Below the pieces are notes generated by a model. The model worked only from the letters and a program-made list of their open reading frames with translations. It did no database searches and was not told the origin of the DNA. A DNA stretch of 14,326 nucleotides from an uncultured Alphaproteobacteria bacterium (GTDB lineage: Bacteria > Pseudomonadota > Alphaproteobacteria > Caulobacterales > Caulobacteraceae): the NCBI GenBank assembly GCA_937920085.1, contig CALETE010000074.1, forward strand, positions 1 to 14,326. The letters run 5' to 3'. Positions 7,189 to 13,492 of the stretch are shown here, piece after piece. The stretch's first letter is position 1. Each line of letters opens with the position of its first letter. A program made the translations under genes and the position numbers.

Positions 7189-8367
7189 ATGGTGGATGCG
7201 GAGCCGCAAAGCCTGGGTCTATCCCCGGCGGGGCTGGCGAAGATTGATGGGGCCTTGGCGGACCTGATCGCGGCTGGAGAATTGGCTGGGGCCGTTACGC
7301 TGGTCGCCCGGCACGGCAAGGTCGCCCATCGTTCTGTGCTGGGGATGAAGGACTTGGCTAGCGCCGAACCCCTGAAGTTCGACACCATTTTTCGCATTTT
7401 TTCGATGACCAAGGCGGTCACGGCTGTGGCCATGATGATCCTTCGGGAAGAGGGCCTGTGGGCCCCGGAGGATCTTGTTGCCAAACATTTGCCCGAGTTC
7501 GAGGGCGTTAAGACGCTGGATGGCGAGGCAGCCGCGCCCACCCTCTTGCACCTGATGACCCACACCATGGGCCTGGGCTATGGCTGGAACCCAGAAGATC
7601 CGGTTGATGCCGCCTATCTGGCCAAGGGCGTTTGGGGTCAGGCCAGTCTGGCCGACATGTCCAAGGCCATCGCCGCCTGCCCCCTGGGCTTCATGCCGGG
7701 AAGCCAGTGGCGCTATAGCCTGGGCATGGACCTGCAGGGGGCGATCATTGAGACCCTATCAGGAATGAGCCTGCCCGACTTCATGGGTGAGAAGATTTTC
7801 AAACCCCTGGGCATGGTCGACACTGATTTCTTTGTGCCAGCTGAAAAAATGCCCCGGCTGGCGACCCTTTATCGGATGAGCAAGACCAAGGGCCTGACCA
7901 CGTCCAACCTGCCGATCATTGCCCGGGGCCCTGAAGCTATTCCGCCCCTGCCGGGCGGCGGTGGTGGGCTGTTTTCCACAGCGACCGACTATGCCCGCTT
8001 TGCGCAAATGTTGCTGAACCGGGGCGAGTTAGAGGGAGTGCGGATCATCTCTCCGGAGTCGGTTGCCGAAATGACCGCCCAGCGCCTGAGCCCAGAACTG
8101 CTGGCCGGCGGCTATGGCATTGGACTGCAGCAGATCAGGCCAGGCTATGGCCAAGCCTATAATGGCGCCGTTTTCCACGACCCAGCGGCTGCGGGTTCAA
8201 AGGTGGGGCGCGGTACCTATCAGTGGGATGGGGCGGCGGGCACCTGGTTTTGGGTGGACTGGGAGAATGACCTGATCTTTGTGGGCCTGATCCAGCGGAT
8301 GGCCGAAGACGGCACACCGCACCTGCAGGCCATCACCCAGGATTTGATCGCTGGCGCGCTAAGCTAA
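7189..8367 (+). CDS. Serine hydrolase, beta-lactamase class C / family VIII esterase
   Basis: A 392-residue protein of the penicillin-binding-protein-like hydrolases. It has the nucleophile motif S72-M-T-K75 within FRIFSMTKAVTAV, Y176-S (WRYSLGMD) as the second motif, a GGGGGLFSTATDYARF segment near 256-271, and W346-DGAAGTWFWVD in place of the KTG box. The last is typical of family VIII carboxylesterases such as EstB rather than true beta-lactamases. No signal peptide is seen, so a cytoplasmic esterase is likelier than antibiotic resistance. The ATG at 7189 is fixed by a perfect GGAGGA at 7177-7182; the open frame begins earlier at 7027 but overlaps the acetyltransferase there. Its short AT-rich leader (CCTATAAAAACAATATTTAT) differs from surrounding DNA and could hold a secondary promoter. 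Confidence 0.9.
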   Translation: MVDAEPQSLGLSPAGLAKIDGALADLIAAGELAGAVTLVARHGKVAHRSVLGMKDLASAEPLKFDTIFRIFSMTKAVTAVAMMILREEGLWAPEDLVAKHLPEFEGVKTLDGEAAAPTLLHLMTHTMGLGYGWNPEDPVDAAYLAKGVWGQASLADMSKAIAACPLGFMPGSQWRYSLGMDLQGAIIETLSGMSLPDFMGEKIFKPLGMVDTDFFVPAEKMPRLATLYRMSKTKGLTTSNLPIIARGPEAIPPLPGGGGGLFSTATDYARFAQMLLNRGELEGVRIISPESVAEMTAQRLSPELLAGGYGIGLQQIRPGYGQAYNGAVFHDPAAAGSKVGRGTYQWDGAAGTWFWVDWENDLIFVGLIQRMAEDGTPHLQAITQDLIAGALS

Positions 8368-8368
8368 C

Positions 8369-8627
8369 ATCCGGTCACCGCGGCGGCGGCCTAGGTGTGA
8401 CCTTTCCGGGTAGGCTTTGACCCATGACCTGGATACCGGCCTTCGCCGGTATGACCGGGGGTGGGGGTTCGGGCGGTGCGCTTTCAGCAACCACCGGTCA
8501 CCCCGGCGGCGGCCGGGGTCCAGTTCGTAGGGCTTTGGGTTTGGGCGTTGCCCTAAGAGCGGCCTGTCTAGAAATGTCGTGACCTATGACCTGGATACCG
8601 GCCTTCGCCGGTATGACCGGGGGTGGG
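8369..8627. repeat. Repeat island: shortened composite plus full 136-bp composite
   Basis: This fills the 312-bp gap before arsR; no gene is seen. The first unit (8369-8465) has an A half cut after GGCGGCGGCC and joined directly to the spacer at CTAGGTGTGACC, so most of the A tail is missing; B follows intact. After a 26-bp spacer comes the full composite 8492-8627 (A loop GGCG, then B). The remaining 52 bp (8628-8679) should hold the arsR promoter. Confidence 0.88.
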
Positions 8628-8656
8628 TTGTCACCAAACCTTCACTTGGCCGATTT

Positions 8657-8679
8657 GGAATTTCGATTATTCCGGAAAT
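8657..8679 (+). promoter_or_regulatory. Candidate ArsR operator immediately before arsR
   Basis: Two nested inverted repeats lie in the AT-rich stretch before arsR: GGAAT-N7-ATTCC at 8657-8673 and ATTTC-N10-GAAAT at 8660-8679. The second ends one base before the ATG at 8680. Autoregulating ArsR proteins usually bind such dyads over their own promoters. The position at the start codon would imply a very short leader. This rests on symmetry and position only; no experiment or alignment backs it. Confidence 0.42.
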
Positions 8680-9012
8680 ATGGAAATAAGTGACGCAGTG
8701 GGTGCCCTGAGCGCCTTGGCCCACCCGGGGCGGCTGGCGGTGTTTCGTCTGCTGGTGAAGGTGGGGCCTGAGGGGTTGGCGGCGGGGGAGATCGCCAAGG
8801 CCACTGGCAGCCTGGCCAACACCCTGTCGGCGAACCTCAGCATTCTGGCTGGGGCGGGTTTGGTGGCCTCCCGGCGGGAGGGACGGTCGATCATTTACCT
8901 CGCCAGTTTTGACCGGATGCGCCAGGTCCTCGGCTTTCTGGTGGATGATTGCTGCAATGGTTCGCCGGAAATCTGTGGGGGATTGAACCGGTCCGCCGAG
9001 GTTTGCTGTTAA
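8680..9012 (+). CDS. arsR: ArsR-family arsenic-responsive repressor
   Basis: A 110-residue winged-helix protein with ALAHPGRLAVFRLL (13-26), a recognition helix around AGEIAKATGSLANTLSANLS (35-54) and the wing SRREGRSIIYL (64-74), as in ArsR/SmtB repressors. The usual metal site of E. coli ArsR in the recognition helix (ELCVC) is absent. Instead there is a C-terminal cysteine set: C91, C92, C99, plus C109 and C110 at the very end. This resembles the C-terminal As(III) site of the Acidithiobacillus ferrooxidans type, though one residue wider. The ATG at 8680 is picked because homology begins just after it; only a weak GGA precedes it. It leads the operon: arsC starts 13 bp after its stop. Confidence 0.88.
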   Translation: MEISDAVGALSALAHPGRLAVFRLLVKVGPEGLAAGEIAKATGSLANTLSANLSILAGAGLVASRREGRSIIYLASFDRMRQVLGFLVDDCCNGSPEICGGLNRSAEVCC

Positions 9013-9025
9013 AGGGGAGAAGACC

Positions 9026-9538
9026 ATGAAACGGCCCTATAATGTGCTGTTCCTATGTACCGGGAATTCCTGTCGCTCGATCCTGGCCGAGGCCCTGGTG
9101 AGCCGGCTGGGGCAGGGGCAGTTCGTCGGCTATTCGGCGGGGTCCATGCCGACAGGCAAGGTCAATCCCAACGCCCTGGCCCTTCTGGAAAAGCTCGATT
9201 ACGACACTTCGGGTTTCCGCTCTAAGGCCTGGGATGAGTTCTCAAGAGCCCAGAACCCCATGGCGCCGGAGCTCGATTTCGTCTTCACCGTCTGTGACAA
9301 CGCCGCGGGCGAAGTCTGCCCCATCTGGCCCGGCCAGCCCATGACCGCCCATTGGGGGGTGCCTGACCCCGCCGATGCCGAGGGCACTGAGGCCGAGATC
9401 GCCCTGGCCTTTGCTGAGACCTATCGGCGGCTGCAAAACCGCATTGAGGCCTTCGTCAACCTGCCCATGGCGACCCTGGACCGCCTGACCCTGCAGGCCA
9501 AGCTCACCCAGATCGGCAAGACAGAGGACGAGGCCTGA
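9026..9538 (+). CDS. arsC: Arsenate reductase, low-molecular-weight phosphatase type
   Basis: A 170-residue cytoplasmic enzyme reducing arsenate to arsenite. The LMW-PTPase P-loop CTGNSCRS gives C11-x5-R17, and the paired cysteines C90 and C98 in FTVCDNAAGEVCPIWPG are the redox relay of thioredoxin-coupled arsenate reductases. The general-acid Asp lies in VPDPADAEG (113-120 region). It is about 30-40 residues longer than the Staphylococcus aureus pI258 enzyme, with a C-terminal tail of unknown role. It has a good ribosome site, AGGGGAG, at 9013-9019. It lies between arsR and the aquaporin, with a 3-bp gap to the latter. Confidence 0.92.
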   Translation: MKRPYNVLFLCTGNSCRSILAEALVSRLGQGQFVGYSAGSMPTGKVNPNALALLEKLDYDTSGFRSKAWDEFSRAQNPMAPELDFVFTVCDNAAGEVCPIWPGQPMTAHWGVPDPADAEGTEAEIALAFAETYRRLQNRIEAFVNLPMATLDRLTLQAKLTQIGKTEDEA

Positions 9539-9541
9539 GCC

Positions 9542-10213
9542 ATGGGCGCCTTCAGTTTCAGCCGGCGCCTGGCCGCCGAGGGTCTGGGCACCGCCCTGTT
9601 GCTGGCCATTGTGGTCGGGTCGGGAATTATGGGCGAGAGCCTGGCCGGAGGAAATGTCGCCATCGCCCTGCTGGGCAATACCCTGGCGACTGGCGCTGGC
9701 CTGGTGGTGCTGATCACCCTTCTGGGGCCGATTTCTGGGGCGCATTTCAATCCTGCCGTCAGCCTGGTCTTCGCCGCCAAGGGGGAGCTGGCGTGGCGTG
9801 AGGCGGGCACCTTTATCGCAGCGCAGATCGTCGGCGGGGTGTTTGGGGTCTGGGCGGCCCACGCCATGTTCGCTGAGCCGATCCTGCAGGTCTCAACCAA
9901 GCTAAGGGATGGGCCAGCCCAGCTGTTTTCCGAGGCCTTGGCGACCTTTGGCCTGGTGGCCGTGATCTTGGGGTCGGTCAGGTTTAAGCCCGAGGCAACA
10001 GCCTTGATGGTCGGCCTTTATATCACCAGCGCCTATTGGTTCACCGCCTCGACCTCCTTCGCCAACCCTGCGGTGACAATTGCGCGGAGCCTGTCCGACA
10101 CCTTTGCCGGGATTGCGCCGAGTTCAGCCCCTGGGTTCATCGTGGCACAGTTGATTGGGGCGGGTCTCGGGCTCGGGGTGATGGGTTGGTTGCTGCAGGG
10201 GCGAGACGCCTAG
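9542..10213 (+). CDS. aqpS: Aquaporin/aquaglyceroporin of an arsenic operon (AqpS-like)
   Basis: A 223-residue channel with six hydrophobic helices and both NPA half-helices: HFNPAVS (N70) and FANPAVT (N175). The residue after the second NPA, normally the selectivity-filter Arg, is Val178, as I recall for AqpS of Sinorhizobium meliloti; this would widen the pore for As(OH)3. Together with ArsC it gives a pathway in which arsenate is reduced and arsenite leaves down its gradient. It starts 3 bp after the arsC stop, so it is translationally linked. No ArsB, Acr3, ArsA or ArsH follows; a solo A-type palindrome begins 5 bp after the stop. Confidence 0.88.
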   Translation: MGAFSFSRRLAAEGLGTALLLAIVVGSGIMGESLAGGNVAIALLGNTLATGAGLVVLITLLGPISGAHFNPAVSLVFAAKGELAWREAGTFIAAQIVGGVFGVWAAHAMFAEPILQVSTKLRDGPAQLFSEALATFGLVAVILGSVRFKPEATALMVGLYITSAYWFTASTSFANPAVTIARSLSDTFAGIAPSSAPGFIVAQLIGAGLGLGVMGWLLQGRDA

Positions 10214-10217
10214 GTCC

Positions 10218-10262
10218 ACACCGGTCACCCCGGCGGCGGCCGGGGTCCAGTTCGTAGGGCTG
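10218..10262. repeat. Solo A-type palindrome after the ars operon
   Basis: A complete half A (stem CCCCGGC-GGCG-GCCGGGG and tail CCAGTTCGTAGGGCT) without a B half. It starts 5 bp after the aquaporin stop, so it is transcribed at the 3' end of the ars mRNA and could stabilise or end it. No T-run follows. Confidence 0.88.
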
Positions 10263-10285
10263 GGCGTTGGCAATGCTGACTCAAT

Positions 10286-10300
10286 GTTCTTTATTTGTTC
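10286..10300 (+). promoter_or_regulatory. Candidate LexA (SOS) box, GTTC-N7-GTTC
   Basis: GTTC at 10286-10289 and GTTC at 10297-10300 are separated by exactly seven A/T bases (TTTATTT). That is the established LexA-binding direct repeat of alphaproteobacteria. It abuts the -35 element at 10301, the place a repressor would block RNA polymerase. An 8-base match has roughly even odds of turning up by chance somewhere in a window this size, so the position against a promoter and before phage-type genes carries most of the weight. Confidence 0.65.
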
Positions 10301-10329
10301 TTGACTTGGGGACGGGTTTTCGCTAGGTT
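10301..10329 (+). promoter_or_regulatory. Probable sigma-70 promoter of the terminase unit
   Basis: TTGACT at 10301-10306, a 17-bp spacer, then TAGGTT at 10324-10329. The -35 matches five of six consensus bases and the spacing is ideal; the -10 is weaker. It follows directly after the LexA-type box and lies about 90 bp before the first gene. Confidence 0.55.
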
Positions 10330-10420
10330 CTGATCACGGTGAGGGAGTGGGTCTGCGGCCTTGGTCACAGGGCAAGGCGGGCGTGGCTTCCTAAGGCTTT
10401 CCAGACATTTTGGAGATGAG

Positions 10421-10681
10421 ATGATCAGGCCCCTTCTGACAGGGCGGCGGTTTGCGCCCACGCGCGGGCCCGAGTGTGGGTGTGCGGTCAGGCTGGCGGC
10501 GGTAGAGGCGCGGCTGGCGGTGGTGGAAGGTAGGATTTCGGAGAGCCCCTCAGCCAAGAGATCCAAAGCCAGGTCCGGCACCGTCGCGACTGCGCCCGCG
10601 ACCCAGGCCCCGGAGCCTGAACCGCCCCGCGATGAGCGTGGCTGGCCAGAGGGTTTTGACGTGGAGGTCCGCAAATTCTGA
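10421..10681 (+). CDS. Small protein upstream of terminase, unknown function
   Basis: An 86-residue protein I do not recognise. Residues about 23-41 (AVRLAAVEARLAVVEGRIS) have heptad-like spacing and probably form a short coiled coil, followed by a Lys/Arg- and Ala/Pro-rich linker (45-70) and an ending GWPEGFDVEVRKF. The ATG at 10421 is favoured by GGAG at 10412-10415; a longer in-frame start at 10361 has no site. Its last codons contain the ribosome site for the terminase and its TGA overlaps the terminase start, so the two are coupled. By position it could be a small-terminase-like or adaptor protein, but it lacks a recognisable DNA-binding motif; that is inference only. Confidence 0.6.
   Translation: MIRPLLTGRRFAPTRGPECGCAVRLAAVEARLAVVEGRISESPSAKRSKARSGTVATAPATQAPEPEPPRDERGWPEGFDVEVRKF
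10663..10668 (+). promoter_or_regulatory. Ribosome binding site deciding the terminase start
   Basis: GGAGGT lies nine bases before CTG at 10678 and six before ATT at 10675, both in the terminase frame. No ATG, GTG or TTG in that frame lies between the upstream stop (10657-10659) and the GTG at 10765. The GTG start would be nearly 100 bases away from this site and has no good site of its own. Confidence 0.6.
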
Positions 10682-12000
10682 CGCACATTCCTGAGATCTG
10701 GCGGCCTAGGGACTATCAGGCCGGGCTGATCGACTATTTACAAAAGGGCGGGACCCGGGCCGATGTGGCGGCCCACCGCAGGTGGGGTAAGGACGAGGTG
10801 GCCCTGCACTGGGCGGCCATGTGCATGGCCACCAAGCCGGGGCTGTACTGGCACATGCTGCCGGAGCTGGCCCAGGGTCGGAAGGCCATTTGGGACGCGG
10901 TCAATCCGCATACCGGGCGCAAGCGGATTGATGAGGCCTTTGCCAAGCATTTGCGGGTGAGCACCCGGGATGCCGATATGAAGCTGACCTTTGCCAATGG
11001 CGCGGTCTGGCAGGTGGTGGGGTCTGACAGCTATGACCGGCTAGTGGGGGCCTCGCCCTTGGGGGTGGTGTTCTCCGAGTGGGCCTTGGCCAAGCCGGAC
11101 GCCTGGACCTATATGCGGCCGATCCTGGCAGAGAATGGCGGCTGGGCCCTGTTCCTATGGACGCCTCGGGGGCGGAACCATGCGGTACGGGCCTTTGAGA
11201 GCCGCAGCCGTGACCCTGAGTGGTTCACCCTCAAGGCGCCGGCCACGGAGACCTCTGTGTTTACGGGGGACCAACTGGCCCAGGAGAAGGCCGACTTGAT
11301 CGCCGAGTGCGGCTCCCAGGCTGAGGGGCGGGCGCGGTTTAATTCGGAATACATGGTGGCCTTCGATAGCCCCGCGCCCGGCGCTTATTACGGCGAGGCC
11401 CTGGAGGCTGCACAGGTGGCGGGGCGGATCACCTCGGTCCCCTATGACCCGACCCTGAGGGTGGATACGGCCTGGGACCTGGGGATCGACGATTATACGG
11501 CCATCTGGTTCTTCCAGACGGCGGGCCGGGAGGTGCGGGTCATCGACTATTTCGAGACCTCCGGCGAGGGGCTGCAGGCCATTGTCCGGCAGGCCATTGC
11601 GGGAAAGCCTTACGTCTATGGCCGCCACTATTTGCCCCACGATGTGCGGGTGCGGGAGCTGGGCGCCGAGGGGCGCTCGCGGCTGGAGACCCTAAGTGGT
11701 CTGGGCCTCGCGCCCATTGAGGTGGGGACGGCGGCGGGGCCGGAGGAACGGATCGCCGCGGCCCGGGCCATGATCCCCATGGCCTGGTTCGACGAGGCCG
11801 CCTGCGCCGGCGGGCTGGAGCGGCTCCGGGCCTATCGCAAACGCTGGAACACCGGGACGTTTAGCTTTTCAGGGCCCCTGCATGATCAGGCGAGCCATGG
11901 GGCCGATGCCTTTGGGGAGTATGCGTTGAACCGGCGGCTGACGCGGGCGGCGCGGCCTGTGCGGGTGATGGAGCGGGGGCCGTTGGATTGGATGGGGTGA
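10678..12000 (+). CDS. Phage terminase large subunit, orphan
   Basis: A 440-residue DNA-packaging ATPase/nuclease if started at CTG 10678, which overlaps the previous stop as CTGA and has GGAGGT upstream. The conventional GTG at 10765 would remove 29 residues, including RPRDYQAGLIDYLQKGG, a region such terminases normally keep. ATPase motifs: HRRWGKDE (33-40, variant Walker A), LGVVFSEWA (128-136, Walker B), LFLWTPRGRNH (158-168, coupling motif). Nuclease motifs of the RNase H fold: DTAWDLG (D263/D267), LPHD (D322) and HDQASHGAD (D403/D410). All are intact, so it is not visibly decayed. Normally it cuts and packs phage DNA through a portal, but no portal, capsid, tail or integrase gene is in the window; repeats follow 8 bp after the stop. 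The upstream LexA-type box suggests damage induction. Confidence 0.87.
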   Translation: MTHIPEIWRPRDYQAGLIDYLQKGGTRADVAAHRRWGKDEVALHWAAMCMATKPGLYWHMLPELAQGRKAIWDAVNPHTGRKRIDEAFAKHLRVSTRDADMKLTFANGAVWQVVGSDSYDRLVGASPLGVVFSEWALAKPDAWTYMRPILAENGGWALFLWTPRGRNHAVRAFESRSRDPEWFTLKAPATETSVFTGDQLAQEKADLIAECGSQAEGRARFNSEYMVAFDSPAPGAYYGEALEAAQVAGRITSVPYDPTLRVDTAWDLGIDDYTAIWFFQTAGREVRVIDYFETSGEGLQAIVRQAIAGKPYVYGRHYLPHDVRVRELGAEGRSRLETLSGLGLAPIEVGTAAGPEERIAAARAMIPMAWFDEAACAGGLERLRAYRKRWNTGTFSFSGPLHDQASHGADAFGEYALNRRLTRAARPVRVMERGPLDWMG

Positions 12001-12007
12001 GGGGCTT

Positions 12008-12210
12008 CACCGGTCACCCCGGCGGAGGCCGGGGTCCAGGTCTTAGGGCTGTGACTGTGATGTGCTTTCGAAAAGCGGCCTCTCTGGAAGGGCCGTAACC
12101 TATGACCTGGATACCGGCCTTCGCCGGTATGACCGGGGGTGGGGTTTAGGGCGGCGCGAGGTCAGCAAACACCGGTCACCCCGACGGAGGCCGGTATGAT
12201 CGGGGGTGGG
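12008..12210. repeat. Repeat island: 136-bp composite plus A/B hybrid
   Basis: 12008-12143 is a full composite with the A tail variant CCAGGTCTTAGGGCT. After a 26-bp spacer, 12170-12210 is a hybrid: its left part is half A (CACCGGTCACCCCGACGGAGG) and its right part is half B (GCCGGTATGATCGGGGGTGGG). The hybrid keeps an outer inverted repeat CCCCGA (12179-12184) / TCGGGG (12200-12205). It ends one base before the stop codon of the minus-strand deaminase gene. The island fills 12001-12211; no gene is seen. Confidence 0.88.
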
Positions 12211-12211
12211 A

Positions 12212-13168
12212 TTATTTTGGGGCCAGACTCCATTGCCGGATCACGTCCAGCTCGGAGGCCGTAAAGAGGCCAACCCTGTGAAGCGCTAGGAATTCCTCTG
12301 AGACGCCGACGCCGAAGATGAGGGCGTCGTCGCTGTTGATGGTGACCCGGACCCCGGCGTCATAGAGGGCGCGGATGGGGTGCTCGGCGAGGCTGGCCAC
12401 GCAGCCCAGCATGAGATTTGAGGTCGGGCAGATGTTGAGCACGACGCCGCTGTCGGCCAAGGCGCGCATGACCTGGGGCGAGCGGGCGGCGGCTACGCCG
12501 TGTTGGACTTCATCGAGTTCGAGGACCTCAACGGCGCGCCAGACATCGTCGGCGGTTCCGTACTCGCCGACGTGGGCCTTGAGACGCAGGCCCTTGTCCT
12601 TGCAGGCGCGGAAGAGGGGTTGGAAGACTTCGATCGGTTGGGCGAGTTCTTCCCCGTAGAGGTCGAGGGCGCGCCAGCCGCCCGCTTCGAGGAATGGGGT
12701 CAGCCAATGCCAGAGCCAGGACCGCTTGTTGTGACGGGAAAAGCCGAGTTGGGGGATCCATTCAATCTCGGGGGCGATGGCGAGGCGGGCGGCCTCGATG
12801 TGGGCGAAGAGCTGAGCGGCGTCGCCTAGGCCTCGGGAGATCTGCCAGACGTCGTCGCCAAACTCGACCCGGGTGAGGCCGTCGCGTTTGGCCCGGACAA
12901 AGGCCGATTGGAGGCCCAGCTGACGACCCTCCCGGCCCTCGAACAGGTCGGCGATGTTGGCGGCGCTCCAGGCGTCCATGTCCTGCAGGGTGGCGAGGGG
13001 CGCGGTGATCGGGACGATGTCGCGGCCGGTTTGCTCGGCCAGATAGGCCCGGTCGCCGCCGAAGGGGCCATGGGTATGGGCCTCGCCCTTGGGGGCCTTG
13101 CGGACACCCTCGAGGTCGTCGGCCTCCAGGGCGGCGATGAAGGCGGCGGAGTGGGCGTCGGGGGTCAT
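12212..13168 (-). CDS. Adenosine deaminase family protein (divergent)
   Basis: A 318-residue cytoplasmic TIM-barrel deaminase. Metal and catalytic motifs occur in the family order: AHTHGP (H31, H33), KAHVGEYG (H199, E202, usually HAGE), VQHGV (H223), CPTSNLMLG (248-256) and INSDDALIF (D280-D281). The Pro normally after SDD/TDD is replaced by Ala, and HVGE replaces HAGE, so the substrate may not be adenosine. It would hydrolytically remove an amino group from a purine nucleoside or related compound. The start is uncertain: ATG at 13168 fits the family N-terminus but lacks a ribosome site; an in-frame GTG at 13213 would add 15 residues. It is divergent from the gene pair at 13310. Confidence 0.82.
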   Translation of the reverse strand: MTPDAHSAAFIAALEADDLEGVRKAPKGEAHTHGPFGGDRAYLAEQTGRDIVPITAPLATLQDMDAWSAANIADLFEGREGRQLGLQSAFVRAKRDGLTRVEFGDDVWQISRGLGDAAQLFAHIEAARLAIAPEIEWIPQLGFSRHNKRSWLWHWLTPFLEAGGWRALDLYGEELAQPIEVFQPLFRACKDKGLRLKAHVGEYGTADDVWRAVEVLELDEVQHGVAAARSPQVMRALADSGVVLNICPTSNLMLGCVASLAEHPIRALYDAGVRVTINSDDALIFGVGVSEEFLALHRVGLFTASELDVIRQWSLAPK

Positions 13169-13309
13169 TGGGATAAGGTTGCAGTGCCGAACGTGAAGTT
13201 GAAATACCGCCACCTTCCCAGGAGTCTATCTGAAGTGCATGAATTGGCAAGACCGGCGGAGGTTGAGAGGGCCCTTGATTTGGCTAGCGCTCGGGCGCAT
13301 CTTTCGGTC

Positions 13310-13492
13310 ATGACAACCGCGAGAAAACGTCCTGGAGTAGCCCAGCGTTCGGGTATGGCCGAGCGGCCCGTGGTCTATCGCGGTATTAAGCTGGCGCCCA
13401 TGTTCGGCAAGCGCTCGGCGATCTCAAAGGCGATCCGCGACGACCTGAAGGCGGTTTCGGAACAGGCCCGTGGCGAACCCGCCAAGGCCTAA
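13310..13492 (+). CDS. Small basic protein paired with the FINCPFD gene
   Basis: A protein of 60 residues if started at ATG 13310, or 45 from ATG 13355; neither start has a clear ribosome site. Not recognised. The likely folded part is PVVYRGIKLAPMFGKRSAISKAIRDDLKAVSEQA, with a short strand followed by a Lys/Arg-rich helix; the N-terminal 15 residues look disordered. Its 3' end overlaps the next gene by 23 bp, so the two are translationally coupled and probably work together, for example as partner or antidote and effector. That role is inference. The open frame extends upstream to 12908, but only antisense to the deaminase. The 13169-13309 gap before it contains no obvious promoter. Confidence 0.55.
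   Translation: MTTARKRPGVAQRSGMAERPVVYRGIKLAPMFGKRSAISKAIRDDLKAVSEQARGEPAKA

Noticed and set aside
7189..8367. Class C beta-lactamase (antibiotic resistance)
   Set aside because: No signal peptide and no KTG box; the W-x-G-x-x-G form fits family VIII esterases.
10421..12000. RcGTA-type gene-transfer-agent cluster
   Set aside because: Only a terminase and one small gene are present; no portal, protease, capsid or tail genes follow, and the Walker A form (HRRWGKDE) differs from the RGAGKT type I would expect there.
12908..13309. Long N-terminal extension of the small gene at 13310
   Set aside because: Antisense to the deaminase, Gly/Val-rich shadow sequence with no ribosome site.
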